DNA of 64,000 nucleotides from Streptomyces sp. NBC_00582 (GCF_036345155.1 NZ_CP107772.1:2294001-2358000), one strand, 5' to 3'; numbered from the stretch's first letter, positions 51,068 through 60,944 are shown. The notes: a model not told the origin generated them from the sequence alone. Made by a program: numbers and translations.

Positions 51068-51742
51068 GTGCGTTCTCTCCCACTGCCGCTCGCCCTCACC
51101 GCCCGTCTGACCCCGGTGGTCGTGCTGGCCTGCGCGGGCTGGGCGATGACCTCCGGTTCGGACGCCGACGCCCAGGACACCGCGGCCAAGGACACCCGGC
51201 AGACCCAGTCCGAGAAGAAGGACTCCGACGGCGGCTCGTCCGGCACCGCCGTGTCCAAGACGTACGACGCCGCGCTCGCGCCGTGCACGAGTGTGGCCGC
51301 CAAGACGATCACCACGCTGGTGCCGGGCGCCAAGACGGCCGGCAAGGAGATCCCCTCCACGGACACCAAGCTGCGCCGCACCTGCTCCTGGAACGCGCTC
51401 AAGGGCTTCGACTACCGCTGGCTCGACATCTCCTTCGAGATCACCGACTCGGACGCCGCGGCGCAGTCCTCGTACACGGACCGGCTGAAGGAGAAGAGCG
51501 GCGGCGGCGATGTGCCGGGGCTCGGTGACGCGGGCTACTCGGTGGTGAACCTGACCACGGAGGACAAGCAGCAGACCCGGGAGGGCACCGTCATCGCCCG
51601 GGTCTCCAACGCGCTGGTCGTCGTCACCTACAACGGCAGCGACTTCGAGTCGAAGAAGGCCCCCAGCACGGATGTGATCAACAAGGGCGCGATCAAGGCG
51701 GCCAAGGAGGCCGTGGCCGCGCTGCGGAAGAGCGCCGGCTGA
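51068..51742 (+). CDS. Secreted DUF3558-like protein
   Basis: A 224-residue exported protein. A hydrophobic N-terminal segment (LALTARLTPVVVLACAGWAM) may be a lipoprotein signal with Cys22, although the box is imperfect. A Lys/Ser/Asp-rich linker is followed by a DUF3558-like domain with two cysteines (C83-area PCTSV and RRTCSWNAL). The function of this family is unknown; members are common actinomycete lipoproteins. GTG 51068 has GAAAG upstream. It converges on the NCS1 transporter with a terminator between. Confidence 0.7.
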   Translation: MRSLPLPLALTARLTPVVVLACAGWAMTSGSDADAQDTAAKDTRQTQSEKKDSDGGSSGTAVSKTYDAALAPCTSVAAKTITTLVPGAKTAGKEIPSTDTKLRRTCSWNALKGFDYRWLDISFEITDSDAAAQSSYTDRLKEKSGGGDVPGLGDAGYSVVNLTTEDKQQTREGTVIARVSNALVVVTYNGSDFESKKAPSTDVINKGAIKAAKEAVAALRKSAG

Positions 51743-51761
51743 GCGGTCCGCGGACACGGCG

Positions 51762-51792
51762 ACGGCCGGAGGGTCCAAGGCCCCCCGGCCGT
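51762..51792 (+). terminator. Terminator between the DUF3558-like gene and the NCS1 gene
   Basis: ACGGCCGG 51762-51769 pairs with CCGGCCGT 51785-51792, with inner G/C pairs, and TTT follows. It lies between converging genes. Confidence 0.75.
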
Positions 51793-51809
51793 TTCCCGGT
51801 GGCCGTACG

Positions 51810-53339
<1,530 letters not shown>

Positions 53340-53393
53340 GGGCAGGCCAATCAAACGAGGGGCGGATCCGGAAAGGCCGTGCGGGGCCGGCGC

Positions 53394-53439
53394 GGCCGGA
53401 GAAGGACGGGTGGGGGAGGGTGCCGGTCCTTCTCCGGCC
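53394..53439 (-). terminator. Perfect 14-bp inverted repeat upstream of the NCS1 gene
   Basis: GGCCGGAGAAGGAC 53394-53407 and GTCCTTCTCCGGCC 53426-53439 are exact complements with an 18-nt loop. On the minus strand it follows the LLM oxidoreductase gene and precedes the transporter, acting as a terminator or attenuator. Confidence 0.65.
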
Positions 53440-53526
53440 CCGCCTCCCCCTCCCCCGGGACGGCGAGGAAGGGGAGAACTGGAGTGGGGGGAGGGGAAGT
53501 CGATCCTGGGGACAGGAGGGCGCGGG

Positions 53527-54546
53527 TCAGCCGTTGAGGGCGGGGATCACCGTCGTGCCGTACGCGTCGATGACCTTCTCGCGGGCGTCGTGCATGTCGT
53601 AGACGGCGAACTGGTCGACACCCAGCTCGCGCAGGGCCCGCAGCTTCTCGACGTGCTTCTCGACGGGGCCGATGACACAGAACCGGTCGACGATCTCGTC
53701 GGGCACGAACGCGGTGTCGGGGTTGTCGCTGCGGCCGTGGTGGGAGTAGTCGTACCCCTCACGGGCCTTGATGTAGTCGGTGAGTTCCTCGGGGACCCGG
53801 GAGGAGTGCGCGCCGTACTTGGACACCAGGTCGGCGACATGGTTGCCGACCATGCCGCCGAACCAGCGGCACTGGTCGCGGGCGTGGGCGAGGGCCTCGG
53901 GCGAGTCGTCCTCGGTGACGTAGGCGGGGGCGGCGACACAGATCTTCACGTCACCGGGGTCACGGCCGGCCGCGACCGCCGCGTCCTTGACAGCCTTCAC
54001 CATGTACTCGGTGAGATACAGGTCGGCGAGCTGGAGAATGAAGCCGTCGGCCTCCTCCCCGGTCATCTTCAGCGCCTTCGGCCCGTACGCGGCCATCCAG
54101 ACGGGGAGCTTCGCGTCCTCCTTGATCCAGGGGAAGCGGATCACCGTGCCGCCGAGGTTGGCCTCCTGGCCCGAGCCGAGGGCGCGGATGACCTTCATGG
54201 CGGCGCTGATCCGGGCGAGGGTGTTCGGGGTGCGGCCGGCCACCCGCATCGCGGAGTCGCCGCGGCCGATGCCGCAGACCGTGCGGTTGCCGAACATGTC
54301 GTTGAGGGTGGCGAAGGTGGAGGCGGTGACCTCCCAGGTGCGGGTGCCCGGGTTGGTCACCATGGGGCCGACGGTCAGGCGGCTGGTGCCGGCCAGGATC
54401 TGACTGTAGATCACGAACGGTTCCTGCCAGAGCACGGCGGAGTCGAAGGTCCAGCCGTAGGTGAAGCCGTTGTCCTCCGCGCGTTGCATCAGCTCGACGA
54501 CCTTCGAGGCCGGCGGGTCGGTCTGCAGGACGAGTCCGAAGTCCAT
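53527..54546 (-). CDS. LLM-class flavin/F420-dependent oxidoreductase
   Basis: A 339-residue TIM-barrel protein of the luciferase-like family, of the F420-dependent type. Features are MDFGLVLQTDPPASKVVELMQRAE at the start, TSRLTVGPMVTNPGTR and GIGRGDSAMRVAGR. It lies 11 bp after the dihydropyrimidinase gene in the same operon, where a dihydropyrimidine dehydrogenase would be expected. I infer it supplies or consumes the reduced pyrimidine using F420H2 or FMNH2; this is not established. AGGAAGG precedes ATG 54546. Confidence 0.85.
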   Translation of the reverse strand: MDFGLVLQTDPPASKVVELMQRAEDNGFTYGWTFDSAVLWQEPFVIYSQILAGTSRLTVGPMVTNPGTRTWEVTASTFATLNDMFGNRTVCGIGRGDSAMRVAGRTPNTLARISAAMKVIRALGSGQEANLGGTVIRFPWIKEDAKLPVWMAAYGPKALKMTGEEADGFILQLADLYLTEYMVKAVKDAAVAAGRDPGDVKICVAAPAYVTEDDSPEALAHARDQCRWFGGMVGNHVADLVSKYGAHSSRVPEELTDYIKAREGYDYSHHGRSDNPDTAFVPDEIVDRFCVIGPVEKHVEKLRALRELGVDQFAVYDMHDAREKVIDAYGTTVIPALNG

Positions 54547-54557
54547 GGGCGCCCTTC

Positions 54558-55961
54558 CTAGGTGAGGTACTGACAGGTGGAGCGCGGGGTGTAGACGCCG
54601 TGACCCGCGCGTCCGGTGTACTCCCGCTCGGTGATGACGAGTTCGCCCCGCGACAGGACCGTCTCGACCCGGCCGGTGAGACGCCTGCCCTCGTACGCCG
54701 AGTAGTCGACGTTCATGTGGTGCGTCTCGGCGGAGACCGTCTGCTCGGTGTGCGGGTCGTAGATCACGACGTCCGCGTCGGCGCCGGGCGCGATGGTGCC
54801 CTTCTTCGGGTACATGCCGAACATCCGGGCCGGGGTCGCGCAGGCGATCTCGATCCAGCGGCGGCGCGAGATGTGCCCGTCGACGACGGCCTGGTGGAGC
54901 AGGTCCATCCGGTTCTCGACGCCCGGCAGACCGTTGGGGATCTTGGAGAAGTCCCCGCGCCCGAGCTCCTTCTGGCCCACGAAGCAGAACGGGCAGTGGT
55001 CCGTGGAGACCACCTGGAGGTCGTTGGTGCGCAGACCCTGCCAGAGCTTGGCCTGGTGCTCCTTCGGCCGCAGCGGGGTGCTGCACACGTACTTGGCGCC
55101 CTCGAAGTCCGGCTCGGCGAGATTGTCCGTCGACAGGAACAGGTACTGCGGACAGGTCTCGCCGAAGACGTTCAGTCCCTCGTCGCGCGCCCTCGCCAGC
55201 TCGGCGACCGCCTCCATGGCCGAGACGTGCACGACGTACAGCGGGGCGCCCGCGACCTGGGCGAGCCGGATCGCGCGGTGGGTGGCCTCGGCCTCCAGCA
55301 GGGCCTTGCGGACCTCGCCGTGGTAGCGCGGGTCCCTCTCGCCGCGGGCCAGCGCCTGCTCCACCAGGACGTCGATCGCGATGCCGTTCTCGGCGTGCAT
55401 CATGATCAGGCCGCCGTTGTCGGCGGAGCGCTGCATGGCGCGCAGGATCTGGCCGTCGTCGCTGTAGAAGACACCCGGGTAGGCCATGAACTGCTTGAAG
55501 GAGGTGACGCCCTCCTCCACGAGGTGGTCCATCTCCTTGAGCGTCTCCTCGTTCACATCGGAGACGATCATGTGGAAGCCGTAGTCGATCGCGCAGGTGC
55601 CCTCGGCCTTGGCGTGCCAGGCGTCCAGGCCGTCGCGCAGGGTCTGGCCGACGCTCTGCACCGCGAAGTCGACGATCGTGGTCGTACCGCCCCAGGCGGC
55701 GGCGCGGGTGCCGGTCTCGAAGGTGTCGGAGGCGAAGGTGCCGCCGAAGGGCAGCTCCATGTGGGTGTGGGCGTCGACCCCGCCCGGGATGACGTACTTC
55801 CCGGTGGCGTCGATGACCTGCCCGTCGGTCCAGGCCTCGGCGGCCGGGGTCCCGGAGGCGGCGAGGGCGGCGATACGGCCGTCCTCGATCAGGACGTCGG
55901 CGTGGATCTCGTCGGACGCGGTGATGACGAGACCGCCGCGGATGATTTTACGGCTGCTCAT
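54558..55961 (-). CDS. hydA: Dihydropyrimidinase
   Basis: Opens the ring of dihydrouracil or dihydrothymine (or hydantoins) to an N-carbamoyl-beta-amino acid. The 467-residue amidohydrolase has the metal motif GGVDAHTHMELPFGG, the carboxylated Lys in TSFKQFMAYPG, and further His/Asp ligands in HAENG and STDHCPF. It is followed at 11 bp by the LLM oxidoreductase gene and preceded by a beta-ureidopropionase gene, giving steps two and three of the reductive pathway. Confidence 0.94.
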   Translation of the reverse strand: MSSRKIIRGGLVITASDEIHADVLIEDGRIAALAASGTPAAEAWTDGQVIDATGKYVIPGGVDAHTHMELPFGGTFASDTFETGTRAAAWGGTTTIVDFAVQSVGQTLRDGLDAWHAKAEGTCAIDYGFHMIVSDVNEETLKEMDHLVEEGVTSFKQFMAYPGVFYSDDGQILRAMQRSADNGGLIMMHAENGIAIDVLVEQALARGERDPRYHGEVRKALLEAEATHRAIRLAQVAGAPLYVVHVSAMEAVAELARARDEGLNVFGETCPQYLFLSTDNLAEPDFEGAKYVCSTPLRPKEHQAKLWQGLRTNDLQVVSTDHCPFCFVGQKELGRGDFSKIPNGLPGVENRMDLLHQAVVDGHISRRRWIEIACATPARMFGMYPKKGTIAPGADADVVIYDPHTEQTVSAETHHMNVDYSAYEGRRLTGRVETVLSRGELVITEREYTGRAGHGVYTPRSTCQYLT

Positions 55962-56023
55962 GTTTCCGGCTCCGGAGAGGTAGGTGGTCGGGTGCGGGTC
56001 TGCGGGGGCTGGTCGCGCGGTTC

Positions 56024-56054
56024 CCCGCGCCCCTGAAAGCAGCAGGGGCGCGGG
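56024..56054 (-). terminator. GCGCCCCTG-core hairpin between dihydropyrimidinase and ureidopropionase genes
   Basis: CCCGCGCCCCTG 56024-56035 and CAGGGGCGCGGG 56043-56054 form a perfect 12-bp stem with a 7-nt loop. This sequence family is widespread between Streptomyces genes. On the minus strand it lies downstream of the first ureidopropionase gene, so it may reduce downstream expression. Confidence 0.6.
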
Positions 56055-56067
56055 AGAGCTGCATGCG

Positions 56068-56910
56068 TCACGGGGCTGTCAGCGGGCCGTACGCCTCCGG
56101 GCGGCGGTCGCGGTAGAACTGCCAGCGGTCGCGGACCTCGCGGAGCTTGGCCAGGTCCAGGTCCCGGACGACGAGTTCGGTCTCCTTGTCGCTCGCCACC
56201 TCGCCGACGAACTGGGCCTCCGGGTCCACGAAGTAGGAGGTCCCGTAGAAGTCGTTGTCGCCGAGTTCCTCGGTGCCGACCCGGTTGATCGCGCCGACGA
56301 AGTACTCGTTGGCGACGGCCGCCGCCGGCTGCTCCAGCTGCCAGAGGTAGGCGGACAGACCGCGCGAGGTGGCCGAGGGGTTGAAGACGATCTCGGCGCC
56401 CGCGAGGCCGAGCGCCCGCCAGCCCTCGGGGAAGTGGCGGTCGTAGCAGATGTACACGCCGATCTTGCCGACGGCCGTGTCGAAGATCGGCCAGCCCGCG
56501 TTCCCGGGGCGGAAGTAGAACTTCTCCCAGAAGCCCTTGACCTGCGGGATGTGGTGCTTGCGGTACTTGCCGAGGTAGGAGCCGTCGGCGTCGATCACGG
56601 CGGCCGTGTTGTAGAGGACGCCCGGCTGCTCCTCCTCGTACATCGGGAGCACCAGGACGATGCCGTGCTCCCGGGCGAGGGCCTGGAAGCGCTGGACGAT
56701 CGGGCCGTCGGGGATCTGCTCGGCGTACTCGTAGAACTGCGGGTCCTGCACCTGGCAGAAGTACGGCCCGTAGAACAGCTCCTGGAAGCACAGGACCTGG
56801 GCGCCCTGCGCGGCCGCGTCGCGGACCGCCTGCTCGTGCACCTGGATCATCGATTCCTTGTCGCCGGTCCAGGCCGTCTGGAAGACGGCGGCGCGGATCA
56901 CTCTGCTCAT
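56068..56910 (-). CDS. Beta-ureidopropionase (nitrilase family), copy 1
   Basis: Hydrolyses N-carbamoyl-beta-alanine to beta-alanine, CO2 and ammonia. The 280-residue protein has the nitrilase triad E44, K118 and C155 (FQELF, YRKHHIPQ, YICYDRHFPEG) and the C-terminal NRVGTEELGDNDFYGTSYF. GGAGGTCCCG precedes ATG 56910. It aligns without gaps to the second copy at 60010. It is the first gene of the downstream group (ureidopropionase, dihydropyrimidinase, LLM oxidoreductase), and operator-like repeats lie upstream. Confidence 0.92.
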   Translation of the reverse strand: MSRVIRAAVFQTAWTGDKESMIQVHEQAVRDAAAQGAQVLCFQELFYGPYFCQVQDPQFYEYAEQIPDGPIVQRFQALAREHGIVLVLPMYEEEQPGVLYNTAAVIDADGSYLGKYRKHHIPQVKGFWEKFYFRPGNAGWPIFDTAVGKIGVYICYDRHFPEGWRALGLAGAEIVFNPSATSRGLSAYLWQLEQPAAAVANEYFVGAINRVGTEELGDNDFYGTSYFVDPEAQFVGEVASDKETELVVRDLDLAKLREVRDRWQFYRDRRPEAYGPLTAP

Positions 56911-56939
56911 CGGGACCTCCACTCGCTCGGTGTGAGAGG

Positions 56940-57018
56940 ACCTTAGAAAGCCGACGAGCCCGCTTTGAGTGGCACGGTGTCACGTCTGGGGGAGTCGGGC
57001 GTGCCACCGTGTCACGTC
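56940..57018 (-). promoter_or_regulatory. Promoter region of the ureidopropionase-1 operon with two 16-bp operator-like repeats
   Basis: GGCACGGTGTCACGTC (56971-56986) and GCCACCGTGTCACGTC (57003-57018) agree at 14 of 16 bases and are 32 bp apart, three helical turns. Each contains the palindrome GTGTCAC. On the minus strand TAAGGT (complement of 56940-56945) is a usable -10 with a poor -35, so the copies would be centred near -45 and -77, positions used by activators. CCATGTTTC also occurs twice, 31 bp apart, at 57028 and 57059. Confidence 0.5.
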
Positions 57019-57101
57019 CTCCAAGTCCCATGTTTCACCGCCGTTTTCGCAGGTCGTTCCATGTTTCCGGGGTGTTGCCCGGGGCTGCCGGGACCGGTGG
57101 G

Positions 57102-58688
57102 TCAGGCTTGCTGGGCGTCGTGCGCGAGGAGCGCGATGTGCACCGAGGCGGCCTGTTCGAAGTCGTCCAGGTCCACCCCGAGGCGGGCCTGTATCGCCTC
57201 CAGGCGGCGGTAGAGGGCGGGGCGGGAGACGTGGTGGAGCTGGGCGGTGCGCGACTTGTTGCGGCCGGTGGCGAGATAGGTGCGCAGGACGGCGAGGAGG
57301 TCGTCTCCGGCTCCCGCGCAGAGCAGTCCGTCCAGCTCGCGCTCGGCGAAGGACTGCACGTGCGGGTCGTCGCGCAGCAGCCGGATCAGTCCGCGCAGAT
57401 GGACGTCCTTGAGGCGGACGACGGGCGGCAGGTCGAGGGCGGCCGAGGAGTCGGCGACGGCGTCGGCGACGTGCCTGGCCTCGCGCAGTCCGGCCGGGAC
57501 GTCGTCCCACAGGGTGCGCGGTCCGGCGGAGGCGACGACCGTGCCGGGTTCCGCGGACTCGGTGCGCAGCCGGGCCGCGAAGTGCGCGGCGAGCGCCTCG
57601 GCGTCCTGGTCGCGGGCGAGGCTCAGCAGCACGGCGGTGGCCCCGTCGGCGAGCTCCGCGACCAGCCCCGGCAGCCCCAACAGCCGTAGCATGCGGTCGA
57701 GTTGGGCGGGATCGCCGTCCCGGACGACCAGCGGGACGAAGGTGCGCCGGTTGACGGGCAGTCCGGCCGCCCGGGCCCGCGGAAGCAGTTGCCGTGCCGG
57801 TACGACACCGGAGGCGAGGTCGGTGAGGAGGCTCTGCGCGGACTGCTCCTCCCAGGTGTGGGCGGAGGCCCCGCCGAGCATGCGGTGCAGGACGAGGGCC
57901 TCGGCGGCACGGTCGGCGAGGAGACGGCCGCCGGCGGTGTCGCCGCGGTAGCCGCACAGCATGATCTCTCCCCACCGTTCGCCGCGTCCGCCGAGTTCGG
58001 CGCGGATCCAGCCGTCGCCCTCGGTGCCGCCGGCCTGCCGGGCGATGCGCTCCCAGTCCCGCAGCACGTCGTCGACCGCCGAGCGTTCCCCGCCGGTGGC
58101 CAGCACCCGGTGGGCGAGGTTGGTGACGACGACGGGGCAGCCGGTGTGGTGGGCGATCTCGTCGAGGAGGCGTTGCAGCGGCGCCCCGGCCGTCATCAGC
58201 GCGGTCAGGGCGGTCCGTACGGCCTCCGAGAGGCTGACGGCGGCGAACTTGCGGCGCACCAGCCGGGACTGGACCTCCTCGGTCAGCTCGGCGAACGGGA
58301 ACGGCCGGTGCAGGACGACCAGGGGCAGCCCGCACCGCTCGGCGGCGCGCCGCATCGCGTCGGGCGGGGCGGGGAAGGCGCGCCCGAGGCCGAGGACGAC
58401 GGCGGCGGCCTCGGCGCGGTGCAGGGACCGGATGTACTCGGCCTGGGCGCCCTCGTCCCCGGCGAGGAGGACCCCGGTGGTGAGGACCATCTCGCCGCCG
58501 CTCAGCATCACGCCGACGTCCGGGGCCTCGGCGACATGCACCCAGCGCACCGGCCGGTCGAGCCGGTCCGCGCCGGCCACCACCTCGGGGTCCCCGGCGA
58601 GGACGCGCTCCAGGGACAGGACCTGACGGACCGACAGGGCGGGTTCCAGGGGCTCTACGGGGCCCCAGGTCTCCAGGGTGGTGGTCAT
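57102..58688 (-). CDS. PucR-family transcriptional regulator
   Basis: A 528-residue regulator. The N-terminal PucR ligand domain (about 17-140, SVRQVLSLERVLAGDPEVVAG) is followed by a GGDEF-like middle region and a C-terminal helix-turn-helix (YLATGRNKSRTAQLHHVSRPALYRRL). Members control purine or pyrimidine breakdown in actinomycetes and Bacillus, usually as ligand-responsive activators. It lies inside the pyrimidine locus between the two operons, which makes it the likely local regulator. The 11-bp tandem repeat just upstream may be part of its own control. Confidence 0.92.
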   Translation of the reverse strand: MTTTLETWGPVEPLEPALSVRQVLSLERVLAGDPEVVAGADRLDRPVRWVHVAEAPDVGVMLSGGEMVLTTGVLLAGDEGAQAEYIRSLHRAEAAAVVLGLGRAFPAPPDAMRRAAERCGLPLVVLHRPFPFAELTEEVQSRLVRRKFAAVSLSEAVRTALTALMTAGAPLQRLLDEIAHHTGCPVVVTNLAHRVLATGGERSAVDDVLRDWERIARQAGGTEGDGWIRAELGGRGERWGEIMLCGYRGDTAGGRLLADRAAEALVLHRMLGGASAHTWEEQSAQSLLTDLASGVVPARQLLPRARAAGLPVNRRTFVPLVVRDGDPAQLDRMLRLLGLPGLVAELADGATAVLLSLARDQDAEALAAHFAARLRTESAEPGTVVASAGPRTLWDDVPAGLREARHVADAVADSSAALDLPPVVRLKDVHLRGLIRLLRDDPHVQSFAERELDGLLCAGAGDDLLAVLRTYLATGRNKSRTAQLHHVSRPALYRRLEAIQARLGVDLDDFEQAASVHIALLAHDAQQA

Positions 58689-58700
58689 GGCGGTTCCCTT

Positions 58701-58728
58701 GCTCGACCGGTACTCCTGCTCGACCGGT
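58701..58728 (-). repeat. Tandem GCTCGACCGGT copies before the PucR gene
   Basis: GCTCGACCGGT occurs at 58701-58711 and 58718-58728, a 17-bp period, in the 41-bp gap between the aminotransferase stop and the PucR start. It may be a small duplication around the ribosome-binding region or a binding site. Confidence 0.5.
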
Positions 58729-58729
58729 G

Positions 58730-60013
58730 CTACTGCGTGCTCCTCAGCGCGCTTTCGAGGATCGCGGCGCCCTCCTCGGCCTCCGCGACGGTCAGGGACA
58801 GCGGCGGGGCGATCCTGAGGGCGCTGGTGTCGTGCCCGCCGCCCTTGCCGAGCAGCAGGCCGCCCGCCCGGGCCGCCTCCAGCACGGCCGACGCCCGCTC
58901 CGGGTCGGCCTTGTCGGTGCCGGGCCGGGTCAGCTCGACGCCGATCATCAGGCCGCGTCCGCGGACCTCCCGTACGCCGGGGTCCTGGGCGGCGGCGGAC
59001 CGCAGCCGCTCGATCAGCAGACCGCCGACGCGCCGGGCGTTGCCCTGGAGGTCGTGTTCCAGGAGGTAGGTGAGGTTGGCGAGGCCGGCGGCCATGGTGA
59101 GCTGGGTGCCGCCGAAGGTGGAGATGCTGTTGGCGTCCAGGCAGTTCATGATCTCGGCGCGGGCGATCACCCCGCCGATGGAGGAGCCGTTGCCGATGCC
59201 CTTGGCGAAGGTGACGATGTCGGGCGGGCCGCTGCGGCCGTGCGCCTGCCAGCCCCAGAAGTGGTCGCCGGTGCGGCCCCAGCCGGTCTGCACCTCGTCG
59301 GCGATCCACAGGATGCCCCGCTCGTGCAGGACGTCCCGGAACGCCGCGTACAGGCCGTCGGGGGGCGAGGTGAAGCCGCCGACGCCCTGGATGGGCTCGG
59401 CGATCAGCGCGGCGGGCGGCCGGGTGTGGCCGAGGAGGTCCTTGAGGTCGTCGACGCAGGCCGCGATGTACTCCTCGTCGTCCAGCCCGGCGAAGGGGCC
59501 TCGGCCGCGCACCCCGCCGTGCACGTACAGCGTCTGCAGCGGGGACAGCGATGTCGGCGACCAGCCGCGGTTGCCGGTGATGCCGACCGCGCTGAAGGAA
59601 CGGCCGTGGTAGCTGTTGCGCATCGCCAGGATCGTGTTGCTGCGCCGGTACGTCGTGGCGAGCATCAGGGCGGTGTCGTTGGCCTCGGTGCCGGAGGTGG
59701 TGAAGAAGACGCGGGCGTCGGGGACGCCGCTGAGCTGGGCGACCCGCTCCGCGAGCTCGACCATCGGCCGGTTCAGGTACAGCGTGGAGGAGTGGATGAT
59801 CCGTCCGGCCTGCTCGGTGACGGCCTTGGTCACCTCGGGCAGGGCGTGGGCGGTCATCGTCGTGAGGATCCCGCCGAAGAAGTCCAGGTACCTGGTCCCG
59901 TCGGCGCCCCAGACGTACCGGCCCTCGCCGTGGGTGATCTCCAGCGGCTCCTCGTAGTAGAGCGCCAGCCAGTCCGGCAGGACGTTGCGGTGACGCGCGT
60001 ACAGGTCGCTCAC
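58730..60013 (-). CDS. Class III aminotransferase, probably beta-alanine transaminase
   Basis: A 427-residue PLP enzyme of the AGXT2/omega-transaminase type. The PLP pocket is seen in FFTTSGTEANDTALML, ADEVQTGWGRTGD and the lysine in TFAKGIGNG. In this locus it probably converts beta-alanine (or beta-aminoisobutyrate) to the semialdehyde, the last step of pyrimidine breakdown. The GTG 60013 start overlaps the TGA of the upstream ureidopropionase gene, so the two are translated together. Confidence 0.88.
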   Translation of the reverse strand: MSDLYARHRNVLPDWLALYYEEPLEITHGEGRYVWGADGTRYLDFFGGILTTMTAHALPEVTKAVTEQAGRIIHSSTLYLNRPMVELAERVAQLSGVPDARVFFTTSGTEANDTALMLATTYRRSNTILAMRNSYHGRSFSAVGITGNRGWSPTSLSPLQTLYVHGGVRGRGPFAGLDDEEYIAACVDDLKDLLGHTRPPAALIAEPIQGVGGFTSPPDGLYAAFRDVLHERGILWIADEVQTGWGRTGDHFWGWQAHGRSGPPDIVTFAKGIGNGSSIGGVIARAEIMNCLDANSISTFGGTQLTMAAGLANLTYLLEHDLQGNARRVGGLLIERLRSAAAQDPGVREVRGRGLMIGVELTRPGTDKADPERASAVLEAARAGGLLLGKGGGHDTSALRIAPPLSLTVAEAEEGAAILESALRSTQ

Positions 60014-60852
60014 GGCTGTACCAGCCCTTCGTAGGCGTCGGGGCGGCGGTCGCGGTAGAAGGCCCACTGCTGCCGCACCTGTTCGATCAGGTCGAAGTCC
60101 AGGTCGCGGACGACGAGTTCCTCGCTCCGGTCACTCGCGACCTCGCCCACGAACTGGCCTCGCGGGTCGACGAAGTACGACGTCCCGTAGAAATCGTTGT
60201 CCCCGTACTCCTCGACTCCCACACGGTTGATCGCGGCGACGAAGTACTCGTTGGCGACGGCCGCGGCGGGCTGCTCCAGCCGCCACAGGTGACTGGAGAG
60301 GCCGCGGTGGGTGGCGGAGGGGTTGTAGACGAGCTGGGCGCCGTTGATGCCGAGCTGCCGCCAGCCCTCGGGGAAGTGGCGGTCGTAGCAGATGTAGACG
60401 CCGACCTTCCCGACGGCGGTGTCGAAGACGGGCCAGCCGACGTTGCCCGGCCGGAAGTAGTACTTCTCCCAGAAGCCCTTGACCTGCGGGATGTGGTGCT
60501 TGCGGTACTTGCCGAGGTAGGAGCCGTCGGCGTCGATCACGGCGGCGGTGTTGTAGTAGAAACCGCTCTGCTCGACCTCGAACACCGGGACGACGATCAC
60601 CATGCCCGTCTCGCGCGCGAGGTCCCGCATCCGGCGCACGGTCGGCCCGTCCGGCACCGGCTCGGCCCAGCGGTAGTGCTCGGGCTCCTGCACCTGGCAG
60701 AAGTAGGGGGCGTTGAAGACCTCCTGGAACCCGATCACCTTCGCGCCCTGCCGGGCCGCCTCACGGGCGTGCTCCTCGTGTTTCGCCACCATGGACTCGG
60801 TGTCGCCGGTCCAGGTGGCCTGGACCAGCGCGGCACGTACGACGTCGGTCAT
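60010..60852 (-). CDS. Beta-ureidopropionase (nitrilase family), copy 2
   Basis: A 280-residue nitrilase-superfamily amidase with the same triad positions as copy 1 (E44, K118, C155; FQEVF, YRKHHIPQ, YICYDRHFPEG). The two copies align end to end without gaps, so this locus holds a duplicated enzyme. GAAGGAGC precedes ATG 60852. It heads the aminotransferase/PucR transcript and has a well-formed promoter with operator repeats. Different substrates (for example carbamoyl-beta-alanine and carbamoyl-aminoisobutyrate) could explain two copies. Confidence 0.92.
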   Translation of the reverse strand: MTDVVRAALVQATWTGDTESMVAKHEEHAREAARQGAKVIGFQEVFNAPYFCQVQEPEHYRWAEPVPDGPTVRRMRDLARETGMVIVVPVFEVEQSGFYYNTAAVIDADGSYLGKYRKHHIPQVKGFWEKYYFRPGNVGWPVFDTAVGKVGVYICYDRHFPEGWRQLGINGAQLVYNPSATHRGLSSHLWRLEQPAAAVANEYFVAAINRVGVEEYGDNDFYGTSYFVDPRGQFVGEVASDRSEELVVRDLDFDLIEQVRQQWAFYRDRRPDAYEGLVQP

Positions 60853-60881
60853 GAGCTGCTCCTTCGACAGGACGTCAGAGC

Positions 60882-60944
60882 CTCTACGCCCGTAGACGAA
60901 GGTCGTAGAGGGACGAACGTAAGCCTCCGGGAGGGGCTTGCCAA
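60882..60944 (-). promoter_or_regulatory. Promoter and operator of the ureidopropionase-2 operon
   Basis: On the minus strand TTGGCA (complement of 60939-60944), a 17-bp spacer and TACGTT (complement of 60916-60921) make a good promoter, with the start near 60909. Just downstream are three half-sites: CTCTACG 60882-60888, CGTAGA 60891-60896 and CGTAGAG 60904-60910; the outer two are a perfect inverted pair. Sites over +1 fit repression. Confidence 0.6.
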
